Shown one piece after another: positions 7,738 to 16,474 of a DNA stretch of 29,403 nucleotides. A program made the position numbers and the translations under genes. The DNA is from UBA5603 sp964501315 (GTDB lineage Bacteria; Bacillota_I; Bacilli_A; Izemoplasmatales; Hujiaoplasmataceae). The DNA lies in contig CAZCSO010000019.1 in the NCBI GenBank assembly GCA_964501315.1, forward strand, positions 1-29,403, given 5' to 3'. The notes under the pieces were generated by a model. The model had not been told where the DNA came from, ran no database searches, and saw nothing but the letters and a program-made list of their open reading frames with translations. How positions within the stretch are numbered: the first letter of the stretch is position 1; every line of letters begins with the position of its first letter.

Positions 7738-10122
7738 ATGTTTGCTAATCAATATGGATATTTTAGCGAGAATGGAAAAGAATACATCATTACCAACCCT
7801 AAAACCCCAAAACCATGGATTAATGTGGTTTCAAATGGGGATTACTCATTTATGGTGTCACAAACCGGAGGCGGATGCTCCTGGAGAGGTAACTCTGGAC
7901 AAAACCGTCTGACACGGTTGTATCAAGATTTAATTAAGGATTCATTCGGAAAGTATTTTTATCTTCGTGATCTGGACAATCATGACTTTTGGTCGTTAAC
8001 GTACCAACCTGTAAAGAAACCCTATCAACGTTGCGAAATCGTTCATGGTATCGGTTATTCCATCTTTAAATACGAATACGAAGACGTGTATTCGGAACTT
8101 AAGATGTTTGTGGTTCCGAATCAACCCCTCGAGATCATGGAAGTCACGATTACCAATAATTCACTTAAGACAAAACATTTGGATTTGACCAGCTACTTTG
8201 AATGGGAAGCCGGCATTCATCCGGATGAACATCGCGAGTTTCATAAACTGTTCATGGACACGGCGTATGATCCGTCGTTACGTGCTATCAAGTTAAAAAA
8301 ATACATGTGGGGTTTCGGAGACAAACAAGGACTCCAAAATAATACCGACTGGGATTTTATTGGATTCCACGCTGTAAGCGCACCAGTTAAATCCTATAAC
8401 ACCGATAAAGAAAGTTTTATTGGGATGTACGAGTCGGAACAGGCTCCGAAAGCGATGAAAGAAGCACACCTCGCCAATTCAGTTGGACGTTTCGGCGATC
8501 CGACGGCCTCACTTCAAACCGAATTGACGCTAAAGCCAGGCGAATCGAAAACCATTGTGTACACCCTAGGTGTGACCACATTGGGCAAAAATGAAATACC
8601 GGGAATCGTTCAATCGTATGAAGATTGTGATGACCTAATCAAAAAGTATACATCCGTAGAAGCTTCCAAACAAGCCTTTGAAGCGGTTCATCGTTTTTGG
8701 AATGAATTGTTGGAAGGTGACTATGTTCAATCACCTGACGCTGCCTTCGACATCATGACGAATACCTTTAGCAAGTATCAAGCCATCAGCTGTCGTATAT
8801 GGGGCAAAACCGCTTACTATCAAACCAGTGCGGGCTATGGTTTCCGTGATCAACTTCAAGATTCGCTGATATTTCTTGAATCCAAACCCGAATTAACGAA
8901 GAAACAATTGTTAATGCATGCGAACCGTCAATTCTTCGAAGGAGACGTCTATCACTGGTTCGTCACCTATCAAGGGTGGGGCGCACGGGGAAATTGTTCC
9001 GACGATTTGCTTTGGTTGCCCTATATCATGGATTTGTATTTAGAAGAAACTCTAGATTATTCCTTATTAGATGAAATCGTACCGTTCGCCGATAAGGATG
9101 AAGGCGATATGTACCTTCATGCCAAAAAGGCCATTCAAAAATCACTGACCCGATTTTCTGAACGTGGGGTTCCCTTGATGGGATCTCACGATTGGAACGA
9201 CGGACTCAGTGCCGTTGGACCCAAAATGAAAGGGGAATCCTTCTGGATGTCGTCCTTCCTATACCGTATTTTAAACCGGTTCCAACGTTATTCTGAACGA
9301 AGAGGCGATCATGCGTTCACGGCAGAATGTCAACGGTACGCCGATCAAATCAAAGCGACGTTCAACCGTTACGGATGGGATGGCAAATGGTTTTTGCAAG
9401 CAACCACCGATGATGGTTATGAGTTAGGTTCTCATAAGAACGAAGAAGGTCAAATTTTCCTCATGCCCAATGCGTGGGCGATTATGACGGAAATCATTGA
9501 ACCCTCTCGAATCAAAACCGTCATTGACTCGATCAAAACGTATTTATTGAAAGATTACGGAACGGTACTGAATTATCCTGCTTTTACCGTGCCGAGAACC
9601 GATATTGGATACGTTACCCGTTACGCACCGGGATTGCGTGAGAACGGCGGGGTATATACCCACGCCGCAACATGGGCAGTGTCGGCTTTTTCAAAAGCCA
9701 ATGAACCCGATTTGGCGTATCAGGCGTATCAAGGAATTTGTCCTCCGAATCGGACGAAAGATCCCGACCGCTACTTGGCAGAACCGTATGTGACCTGTGG
9801 TAATTCGGATGGACCGATTTCACCAATGTACGGTCGCGGCGGTTGGAGTTGGTACACCGGATCGGCCCAATGGCTCCATCGCGTGGCGGTTCAAGATATC
9901 TTGGGCGTATCGGCATCCTTTGATGGATTAGTTGTCAATCCGAAACTTCCATCAAAATGGAATGGGTATCATTATGTTCGTCATTTCCGCAATGCCATTT
10001 ACGACATTACCGTTGCCCGCGGGAAAAAACCCTCCCTCGTTGTGGATGGAAAAGAATTGACCGGCTCGGTATTACCGGATTTCAACGATCATCAAACACA
10101 TCATGTTTTCGTGACACTATAA
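7738..10122 (+). CDS. GH94 beta-glucoside phosphorylase
   Basis: A 794-residue cytoplasmic GH94 enzyme that cleaves a beta-glucosidic bond with phosphate to release alpha-glucose-1-phosphate. Landmarks are the N-terminal beta-sandwich (YGYFSENGKEYIITNP), then GFRDQLQDS (368-376), EGDVYHW (401-407), SDDLLWLP (421-428), the DWND motif with the general acid (485-488), YTHAATW and GWSWYTGSA. From memory, FRDQLQD, EGDVxHW and SDDLLWLP are shared with the phosphorylase domain of cyclic beta-1,2-glucan synthases and the laminaribiose/1,2-beta-oligoglucan phosphorylase branches; cellobiose phosphorylase has FRDSNQD. At 794 residues it is much shorter than the roughly 1,100-residue 1,2-beta-oligoglucan phosphorylases. 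A laminaribiose phosphorylase is known from Acholeplasma. The substrate could therefore be sophorose-type or laminaribiose-type. It is the first gene of operon B. Confidence 0.85.
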   Translation: MFANQYGYFSENGKEYIITNPKTPKPWINVVSNGDYSFMVSQTGGGCSWRGNSGQNRLTRLYQDLIKDSFGKYFYLRDLDNHDFWSLTYQPVKKPYQRCEIVHGIGYSIFKYEYEDVYSELKMFVVPNQPLEIMEVTITNNSLKTKHLDLTSYFEWEAGIHPDEHREFHKLFMDTAYDPSLRAIKLKKYMWGFGDKQGLQNNTDWDFIGFHAVSAPVKSYNTDKESFIGMYESEQAPKAMKEAHLANSVGRFGDPTASLQTELTLKPGESKTIVYTLGVTTLGKNEIPGIVQSYEDCDDLIKKYTSVEASKQAFEAVHRFWNELLEGDYVQSPDAAFDIMTNTFSKYQAISCRIWGKTAYYQTSAGYGFRDQLQDSLIFLESKPELTKKQLLMHANRQFFEGDVYHWFVTYQGWGARGNCSDDLLWLPYIMDLYLEETLDYSLLDEIVPFADKDEGDMYLHAKKAIQKSLTRFSERGVPLMGSHDWNDGLSAVGPKMKGESFWMSSFLYRILNRFQRYSERRGDHAFTAECQRYADQIKATFNRYGWDGKWFLQATTDDGYELGSHKNEEGQIFLMPNAWAIMTEIIEPSRIKTVIDSIKTYLLKDYGTVLNYPAFTVPRTDIGYVTRYAPGLRENGGVYTHAATWAVSAFSKANEPDLAYQAYQGICPPNRTKDPDRYLAEPYVTCGNSDGPISPMYGRGGWSWYTGSAQWLHRVAVQDILGVSASFDGLVVNPKLPSKWNGYHYVRHFRNAIYDITVARGKKPSLVVDGKELTGSVLPDFNDHQTHHVFVTL

Positions 10123-10143
10123 AGAATATATAAGGAGTATACG

Positions 10144-11685
10144 ATGAAAAAATTAATGGTATTATTTGTTCTTATGTTTTCAGCGGTAGCGATGATTGCG
10201 TGTACAGAATCTACCACCACCACCTCATCTGCGACCTCATCGACAACCACGTGGGATTTAACCACCACGTCCACCACAACAACGACCACTACCACGTCAT
10301 CGTCTTCGTCATCGACAACGACGACAACGACCGAATATCATGACCCAATGACCATCACGTATGCCGCTTGGAATTTAGGGACGATTGATTCAACGAATCT
10401 AGAACGATTGATGATACAAGCGTTTATGGAAGCCTATCCATGGATTACGGTTGAAATCATTGAACGTCCCAAAGTTCCGGATTCTTCGGGAACCACGGAA
10501 ATCGACCAAAACTGGAACGAATTCTTAGGTGCTCGTGCAGCACAAGGAACGCTTCCGGACGTTTACTTCACCGATTCGGCAGAAACCACCATCATGAACA
10601 ACTGGAGTTTGGACGTTACCGCTTTGGCAACGGCTGATCCGGAATTCATGGCGATTTCTCCCGATATTCGAAACGCAGCCAACTACGGGGGTAAGCTGAT
10701 GGCACTTCCGTATGCAGTCTATTATTTTGGCTATTTCATTAACAAAACGTTGTTCGATACCATGAATGGCGACTATCCTGTTTTTGAAGATACCTTCGAT
10801 GAATTCTTAACGAAGATTGGTGACGTAGCCGTTCATAACGTGACCAACGGATCCGGTATTGCCGGTTTGGTCGGAATCAATCGGATGTTGGAATGGTATC
10901 CTGCTCAATTGAATGCCGATTTGGGTTGGTACACCTATGACGGATCACTCCTTCATTTGGATGGACCCGAATTTGAAGATACGCTGGAACTTTATCAAAC
11001 GCTCATCTTAAATAAAGCGCTCGTTTACGATGCCATGACCCCTGAAGAACAATTGGCCGCCTTTGGTACGACCAATGCATGGGGAGCCAACAAATTGCTT
11101 GCTTACTGGGAATACACACCGATTATTGGCGACATGGTCGCGATGATTGAAGCGGCCGCTGAAGACGGTATTACCTTAGAACTCGATTTCATCGGTACGC
11201 CTGGAACCGAAGCGGCGCATCAAATCCCAGTTGTTTTGGATTTAATGTGCATTTCGTCGCAAACCGATCATCCCGAAGAAGCTTACTTGCTATCCAAATG
11301 GATGTCGTTTGGTAAAGCCGGCTATTTGAAACGAATTGAATTATCGACTACGGTTGAAGGTGTCAATGCGTTGAACATGACCCCACTTCAACCCGATGAA
11401 GACTTGCTCGATGCCTTTTTCTCGATTTACTCGACCTTTACAGAATTCAGAAAAGTCGTTGAGTATTCCGATTACATTATTGAACCCAATAAATACGTAC
11501 CGGGTTACATTAAAGCTCGTTGGACGGGCGATTATGTGGTCGATATGAATTTAGGACAACTCTTTGAAGCGGTAATGGCCGGAACGGTCAATTATGCCGA
11601 TGTCAAGGGATCGTGGAACACCTTGGCTAATTCTCATTTAACCAATGCGCGGGCCGCCGTATTTGAGAAGTTAGGCGTTGACTAA
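10144..11685 (+). CDS. ABC sugar-binding lipoprotein (family 1 SBP)
   Basis: A 513-residue extracellular solute-binding protein. The signal peptide ends in a lipobox with the acylated Cys20 (AMIAC). A Thr/Ser linker spans about residues 23-63, and the binding domain starts at MTITYAAWNLG. Typical SBP features follow: a predicted helix LERLMIQAFMEAYPWITVEI, GTLPDVYFTD, and GGKLMALPYAVYYFGYFINK. It has AAGGAG 6 bases before ATG and follows GH94 by 21 bases. It would present oligosaccharides to a permease pair, probably 20785/21666, because the other pair lies next to its own SBP; the pairing is inferred. The ligand is not readable. The linker should hold the domain well away from the membrane. 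Confidence 0.88.
   Translation: MKKLMVLFVLMFSAVAMIACTESTTTTSSATSSTTTWDLTTTSTTTTTTTTSSSSSSTTTTTTEYHDPMTITYAAWNLGTIDSTNLERLMIQAFMEAYPWITVEIIERPKVPDSSGTTEIDQNWNEFLGARAAQGTLPDVYFTDSAETTIMNNWSLDVTALATADPEFMAISPDIRNAANYGGKLMALPYAVYYFGYFINKTLFDTMNGDYPVFEDTFDEFLTKIGDVAVHNVTNGSGIAGLVGINRMLEWYPAQLNADLGWYTYDGSLLHLDGPEFEDTLELYQTLILNKALVYDAMTPEEQLAAFGTTNAWGANKLLAYWEYTPIIGDMVAMIEAAAEDGITLELDFIGTPGTEAAHQIPVVLDLMCISSQTDHPEEAYLLSKWMSFGKAGYLKRIELSTTVEGVNALNMTPLQPDEDLLDAFFSIYSTFTEFRKVVEYSDYIIEPNKYVPGYIKARWTGDYVVDMNLGQLFEAVMAGTVNYADVKGSWNTLANSHLTNARAAVFEKLGVD
10210..10332 (+). repeat. Thr/Ser-rich linker tract 1
   Basis: ACN/TCN codon-level low-complexity DNA encoding the linker after the lipobox of the SBP lipoprotein. 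Third bases vary (ACC, ACG, ACA), so this is not one perfect trinucleotide. Length changes would stay in frame. Confidence 0.85.
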
Positions 11686-11732
11686 AGATATTAACGATTT
11701 TCTCTACATTTGACAGAAAGGATGAGGGCACT

Positions 11733-14663
11733 TTGAAAAAATGGCTGATTGTCGTCTGTGCGGTGTTGTTAATCGGTTCCCTTATGGGCAGCCACGTCGT
11801 CTACGTGGACGCCGATGGTACCGATGAAGAAGCCGTCACGTTCGATGGGGATTACGTAACAACCCTCGCTTCTTGGAAACAGAATGTGTACGTTGATAAT
11901 CATGATTTTCAAGCGACGATTACGCCGCTTGATTTCGACGATGTTACGCTGGATCCATTGGAAGAAACCCATGGCTATTCATCAACGGTTTACCGGTGGG
12001 ATGACGATACCCTTTTAAGTTGGGACGTAACCGTTCCAACTGAAGGATTGTACCAGTTCGCCATCGATTATTTCCCTCTGTCCGATGATTATCTCGATTT
12101 GGAATTAGCTATTTACGTCAACGATGAGTTACCGTATCAAGAAGCACAACAAATCATCCTCTATAAATGGTGGACTCAAGACACATCGTTTACATTGGAT
12201 CGTTATGGGAATGACTTTTTTGCCTCACAACATCAAGTTAACCAGTGGCTTCATCAGGATTTCTTCGATCCGATGGGGTTGTTTTCAGAACCGTTGTGTT
12301 TCTATTTGCATGCCGGAACCAACCGCATTGAACTCGAACGAATCAAAGGTGAACTGTTGGTAGGAGACATCACCGTATCCGGAGAAGCAACGTGGGAAAG
12401 TTACGAAACCTATTCTCACAATGCTCAACTCACTTCGGAATCTGTTCTCATTGAGACGGAAGCGGAAATTCCGACATCGAAAAATGCATCCAATATTCAA
12501 CCAGCGGTTTCGCGTGCTGTCAACGTGACGCCGTTTTCCGTTCAACAATTGAAACTTAACACCGTATCGGGCAGCACTTTCAATGCACAACGAGAAACAA
12601 TTTCCTACGAAATCAGTGTTCCTCAAGCCGGGTATTACCACGTTTCTTGGAAAGTAATGCAAAGTACGCTGACCAATGGTGTGGTGTACCGAACCTTAAG
12701 AATTAACGGCGAAGTTCCGTTTGAAGAAGCGTTTTCGCTTCCGATCGAATACAGTACAAAATGGCAAACCGTCACCTTTGGCGGTGACGATCCGTATTTG
12801 TTTTACTTCAACGAAGGCATCAATACGATTTCATTATCGGTTAACTTGAGTCCTTACCAAGATGCGTATTATGAAATTAATGACTTACTCGATTATGTTA
12901 ACGCATTATCGTTAAAAATTAAGAAGTTGACCGGCAATCAACTCGACGAAGATCGCGATTGGGAAATTACGGAGTATTTACCGACTGTCGTCGATGATTT
13001 GATCGACGCAGCTGAGACGCTAACAGCGATTCAATCATCCATCGCGGCGTTATCCTCGACGTCCAAGTCTTCAGAAATGGAATCGTTGTTAAAGATTGCC
13101 ATTCGCAATCTCTTGTTTCTGGCAGAAGAACCCAACGACATTCCTAAGAATATTGCGTTACTATCCACGTCATCGAATTCCATTGCCTCAACACTCGGCA
13201 ATGTGATTTCACTGATCTTAAACAGTCCCCTTGACGTCGATAAGTTTTACGTTCATACTGATGTAACGTTGCCAAAAGCCAATGCATCGTTTATCGTTCG
13301 TTTTTGGATTAGCCTAAAACGATTTGTGTTGTCGTTCTTTGACCAACGCTTTACTCAAGAAAGCGATGGAACCGAACTCACGGTTTGGATCAATCGCAAC
13401 AAGCAGTACGTCGACCTCATTCAAAAAATGATTGATGAAGATTTCACAGAAACGACGAACATAAAAGTCAACGCATCGGTTATGGCGGCTGAAGGAAAAC
13501 TGATTTTAGCCAATTCAGCCGGAACTGCGCCCGATGTCGCACTGGGGGTCTCGTCTTGGCTTCCGTATGATTTGGGTATTCGGGGTGCCATTTTGGACTT
13601 GACCACCTATCAGGATGATCCGGATTTCAAAACCGTCTTAGGGTATTTCCCGGACCAGTCGCTGATACCCCTCATGTACAATAATGGTTTGTATGGGCTT
13701 CCCGATACCGAAAACTTCTACGTGCTTTTTTACCGTCGAGACATTTTATCCTCTCTCGACATTGACATTCCACAGACGTGGGATGACGTAACTAAAATTA
13801 TGCCAATCCTAAAACGCTACGGAATGAATTTTTACTTACCGTTATCCAGCGGAACATCGTTAAAATCATTTGATTCGACCTTGCCGTTCTTATTTCAGTA
13901 CGGATCCAGCGTCTATCAGGATAATGCGATGACCGTCAATTTGGATAATGAAGCGTCGGTCAGCGGGTTAGAAATGATGACCGAACTCTACACCATTTAT
14001 AGTATGGATATTACCGTTTCCTCCTTTTACAATGACTTCCGATTGGGGTTATCCCCAATCGGGGTCGGCGATTTTGGGATGTACATCACCTTGCTCAATG
14101 CCGCTCCCGATATTCAAGGATTATGGGACATTGCCTTGATGCCCGGTGTCGAAAAAGAAGGTTATATTGACCGTAGCGCTCCTGGCGCACAAACGGCCAA
14201 CATGATTTTTGCCGGAAGCGATCAACCCGATGAAGCATGGGCATTCTTGAAATGGTGGGCATCGACGGAAACGCAAACCGATTTCACGAGTTTGTTGGTA
14301 TCGACGTTTGGTAAAGAATACCTTTGGAACAGCGCCAATACGGCTGCGTTCCAAACGTTGAATATCCATGAAAACGACATCACAACCATTATGGCACAAT
14401 GGGATTATCTGAAAGAATTACCCAAAGTTCCGGGGTCTTATCAAGTTGAATTGGAACTATCGAACATTTGGAACAGCGTCGTCATCGACCGCGAAAACCT
14501 TCGGGTCTTGTTAAACGACGGCATCATCCAAATGAACCGAGAAATTACCAAAAAGATGTCGGAATTTGGTTATACGGATAAACAAGGTAATGTGATCAAA
14601 CCGTATTCAATGGCATCCACCGCGCTCATTCAAACCTGGAAGGGAGATGAGAGCGATGACTGA
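11733..14663 (+). CDS. Large CBM-solute-binding protein fusion
   Basis: A 976-residue secreted protein, about twice the length of a normal SBP. It has a signal peptide (MKKWLIVVCAVLLIGSLMG) with no lipobox Cys. Two beta-sandwich modules like CBM6/35 lie near residues 30-195 (TVPTEGLYQFAIDY) and 245-390 (SVPQAGYYHVSWKV). A helical segment spans about 390-540, including the amphipathic FIVRFWISLKRFVLSFF, which may lie on the membrane. A family 1 SBP domain fills about 545-960 (ELTVWINRN, GTAPDVALG, LYGLPDTENFYVLFYRRD, QPDEAWAFLKWW). The start is TTG 11733 preceded by AGGATGAGGG; the nearby ATG 11741 is out of frame. Its stop overlaps the permease start. The CBM-like call is by fold pattern only. 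It probably binds long glucan chains and feeds the adjacent permease pair. Confidence 0.8.
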   Translation: MKKWLIVVCAVLLIGSLMGSHVVYVDADGTDEEAVTFDGDYVTTLASWKQNVYVDNHDFQATITPLDFDDVTLDPLEETHGYSSTVYRWDDDTLLSWDVTVPTEGLYQFAIDYFPLSDDYLDLELAIYVNDELPYQEAQQIILYKWWTQDTSFTLDRYGNDFFASQHQVNQWLHQDFFDPMGLFSEPLCFYLHAGTNRIELERIKGELLVGDITVSGEATWESYETYSHNAQLTSESVLIETEAEIPTSKNASNIQPAVSRAVNVTPFSVQQLKLNTVSGSTFNAQRETISYEISVPQAGYYHVSWKVMQSTLTNGVVYRTLRINGEVPFEEAFSLPIEYSTKWQTVTFGGDDPYLFYFNEGINTISLSVNLSPYQDAYYEINDLLDYVNALSLKIKKLTGNQLDEDRDWEITEYLPTVVDDLIDAAETLTAIQSSIAALSSTSKSSEMESLLKIAIRNLLFLAEEPNDIPKNIALLSTSSNSIASTLGNVISLILNSPLDVDKFYVHTDVTLPKANASFIVRFWISLKRFVLSFFDQRFTQESDGTELTVWINRNKQYVDLIQKMIDEDFTETTNIKVNASVMAAEGKLILANSAGTAPDVALGVSSWLPYDLGIRGAILDLTTYQDDPDFKTVLGYFPDQSLIPLMYNNGLYGLPDTENFYVLFYRRDILSSLDIDIPQTWDDVTKIMPILKRYGMNFYLPLSSGTSLKSFDSTLPFLFQYGSSVYQDNAMTVNLDNEASVSGLEMMTELYTIYSMDITVSSFYNDFRLGLSPIGVGDFGMYITLLNAAPDIQGLWDIALMPGVEKEGYIDRSAPGAQTANMIFAGSDQPDEAWAFLKWWASTETQTDFTSLLVSTFGKEYLWNSANTAAFQTLNIHENDITTIMAQWDYLKELPKVPGSYQVELELSNIWNSVVIDRENLRVLLNDGIIQMNREITKKMSEFGYTDKQGNVIKPYSMASTALIQTWKGDESDD

Positions 14664-15588
14664 ACTGACGCTTAACCTTAAAAAAGGAAAAACGAAGGCC
14701 ATCAAAGAAAATCAAAAGATAGCTTATGCGTTTGTTTTTCCCTATATTCTCATGTTTACCATTTTCATTATCATTCCCGTCATGGCGGCGATTTTACTTT
14801 CATTCACCTATTTTGATGCCGTTCGTTTCCCGTCATGGATTGGGTTTGAAAATTACATAAACATCATTACCAATGACACTATTTTTATGCAATACGTCAT
14901 TCCAAATACGCTAAAGTACGCCATCATTGTCGGACCCGGCGGGTACGTACTATCGTTCTTACTAGCGTGGATGTTATCGCAATTGACGCATAAAATCAGA
15001 ACGGTGTTGGCACTGATTATTTACTCCCCTTCGTTAACGTCAGGGATTACCATGGCAGTGTTGTGGCGGGTCATTTTTGCTGGCGACAATTCGGGGTATT
15101 TGAACAGCGTGTTGTTATCGCTGGGATTGATTGTTGAACCCGTTATCTGGCTTCAATCACAAGAATTTTTATTAACAATCATGATCATCGTAACCTTATG
15201 GAGTTCGATGGGCGTTGGCTTCTTGGCCGTGTTAGCTGGGATTTTAAACGTCAACCAAGAACTCTACGAAGCGGGTTATATCGATGGCATCAAAAACAAG
15301 TTCCAAGAAATGCTTTATATTACCATTCCTTCCATTAAACCGCAGATGCTGTTTGGTGCTGTCATGGCGATTGTGGGAACGTTCTCGGCTTCGGGGATTG
15401 GGGTTGCTTTATCGGGATCCAATCCGACTCCGCAGTATGCGGGTCAGTTAATTGTCAATCACATTGAGTATTACGGCTTTTTCAAGTATGAGATGGGGTA
15501 CGCCGCTGCACTTTCTGTGATTTTACTGCTAGTCGTCTATTTGTTTAGCCGGTTGGCATTCCGATTATTCGGGAGTAAAGACGAATGA
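14656..15588 (+). CDS. ABC sugar permease, MalF/LplB type (pair 1)
   Basis: A 310-residue integral membrane protein of the carbohydrate-uptake-1 type with about six helices. The EAA loop, which docks the ATPase, is EAGYIDGIKNKFQEM at about 205-219. An in-frame ATG at 14647 exists, but ATG 14656 is preferred because GGGAG (14642-14646) is then 9 bases upstream. The gene overlaps the CBM-SBP stop by 8 bases and the next permease by 4, implying translational coupling and that these three form one transporter. Confidence 0.9.
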   Translation: MTELTLNLKKGKTKAIKENQKIAYAFVFPYILMFTIFIIIPVMAAILLSFTYFDAVRFPSWIGFENYINIITNDTIFMQYVIPNTLKYAIIVGPGGYVLSFLLAWMLSQLTHKIRTVLALIIYSPSLTSGITMAVLWRVIFAGDNSGYLNSVLLSLGLIVEPVIWLQSQEFLLTIMIIVTLWSSMGVGFLAVLAGILNVNQELYEAGYIDGIKNKFQEMLYITIPSIKPQMLFGAVMAIVGTFSASGIGVALSGSNPTPQYAGQLIVNHIEYYGFFKYEMGYAAALSVILLLVVYLFSRLAFRLFGSKDE

Positions 15589-16466
15589 AAAAACATTCGA
15601 AATTTCAAGGGACGAAAATCAACCCATCCCATTTTCATCCCGCTCAAATCCGTTACTTGATTATTTTGACGCCGGTGGTCTTGTTCATGTTGCTACCACT
15701 ACTCTACATCTTTAATCATGCGTTCAAGCCGTTGGAAGAACTGTTTTATTATCCACCTCGCTTTTTAGTGGAACGACCGACGATAGCGAACTTTACACGA
15801 CTCTTCCAGGTGACTGGTTCTTCGGGTATCCCCATGTCTCGTTATTTCTTTAACAGCATTTTGGTGACGGTTTTGGTCTTAGTTGCTTCGGTTCTGATTT
15901 CGACAATGGCCGGATACGCCTTATCGAAACTGAATTTCAAAGGGAAAAAAGCCATGAACGAAATCAACACCTTGTCGTTGATGTTCGTGGGCATCGCTGT
16001 CACGATTCCGCGTTACCTCGTCGTCGAAAGATTAGGACTCATCGATTCGTTCTTCGTTCATGTTTTACCGTATTTGGCCGTTCCCGTCGGATTATTCTTA
16101 ATCAAACAATTCGTCGACCAAATACCCAATGAATTAATTGACGCTTCGCGTGTCGACGGTGCGAACGAGTGGCAGATTTATACGAAGATCATTCTTCCGT
16201 TAATTAAACCGGCAATCGCAACCATCGTTATCTTATCGTTCCAGACAGTATGGAATTCTGCCGATACCTCAACGACGTACATCAATAACGACGTCTTGAA
16301 GACCTTTGCGTTTTACATGAATACACTCACCGCCAACACCAATGGTGTGGCCGGACAAGGTATGGCGGCTGCGGCGTCATTGATTATGTTCTTACCGAAC
16401 CTGATTATCTTTATTGTCATGCAGAGTAAGGTCATGGATACCATGGCTCACTCGGGGATAAAGTAG
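15585..16466 (+). CDS. ABC sugar permease, MalG/YtcP type (pair 1)
   Basis: A 293-residue membrane protein, partner of the preceding permease through an ATGA overlap. The EAA loop is DASRVDGANEWQIYTKIILP at about 186-205. Helices are clear near residues 27-47, 96-118, 135-155 and at the C-terminus (FLPNLIIFIVMQ). No ABC ATPase follows, so an MsmX/UgpC-like ATPase encoded elsewhere is presumed. Confidence 0.9.
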   Translation: MKKHSKFQGTKINPSHFHPAQIRYLIILTPVVLFMLLPLLYIFNHAFKPLEELFYYPPRFLVERPTIANFTRLFQVTGSSGIPMSRYFFNSILVTVLVLVASVLISTMAGYALSKLNFKGKKAMNEINTLSLMFVGIAVTIPRYLVVERLGLIDSFFVHVLPYLAVPVGLFLIKQFVDQIPNELIDASRVDGANEWQIYTKIILPLIKPAIATIVILSFQTVWNSADTSTTYINNDVLKTFAFYMNTLTANTNGVAGQGMAAAASLIMFLPNLIIFIVMQSKVMDTMAHSGIK

Positions 16467-16474
16467 GTGAGACG

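Noticed and set aside
10101..10295. Minus-strand frame rich in Val
   Set aside because: It is the complement of the Thr/Ser tract of the SBP lipoprotein; similar frames at 22418-22789 and 24120-24395 have the same cause.
11710..11732. TTGACA at 11710 as an internal promoter
   Set aside because: No -10 at a suitable distance; the position 17 bases on lies in the start of the CBM-SBP gene.
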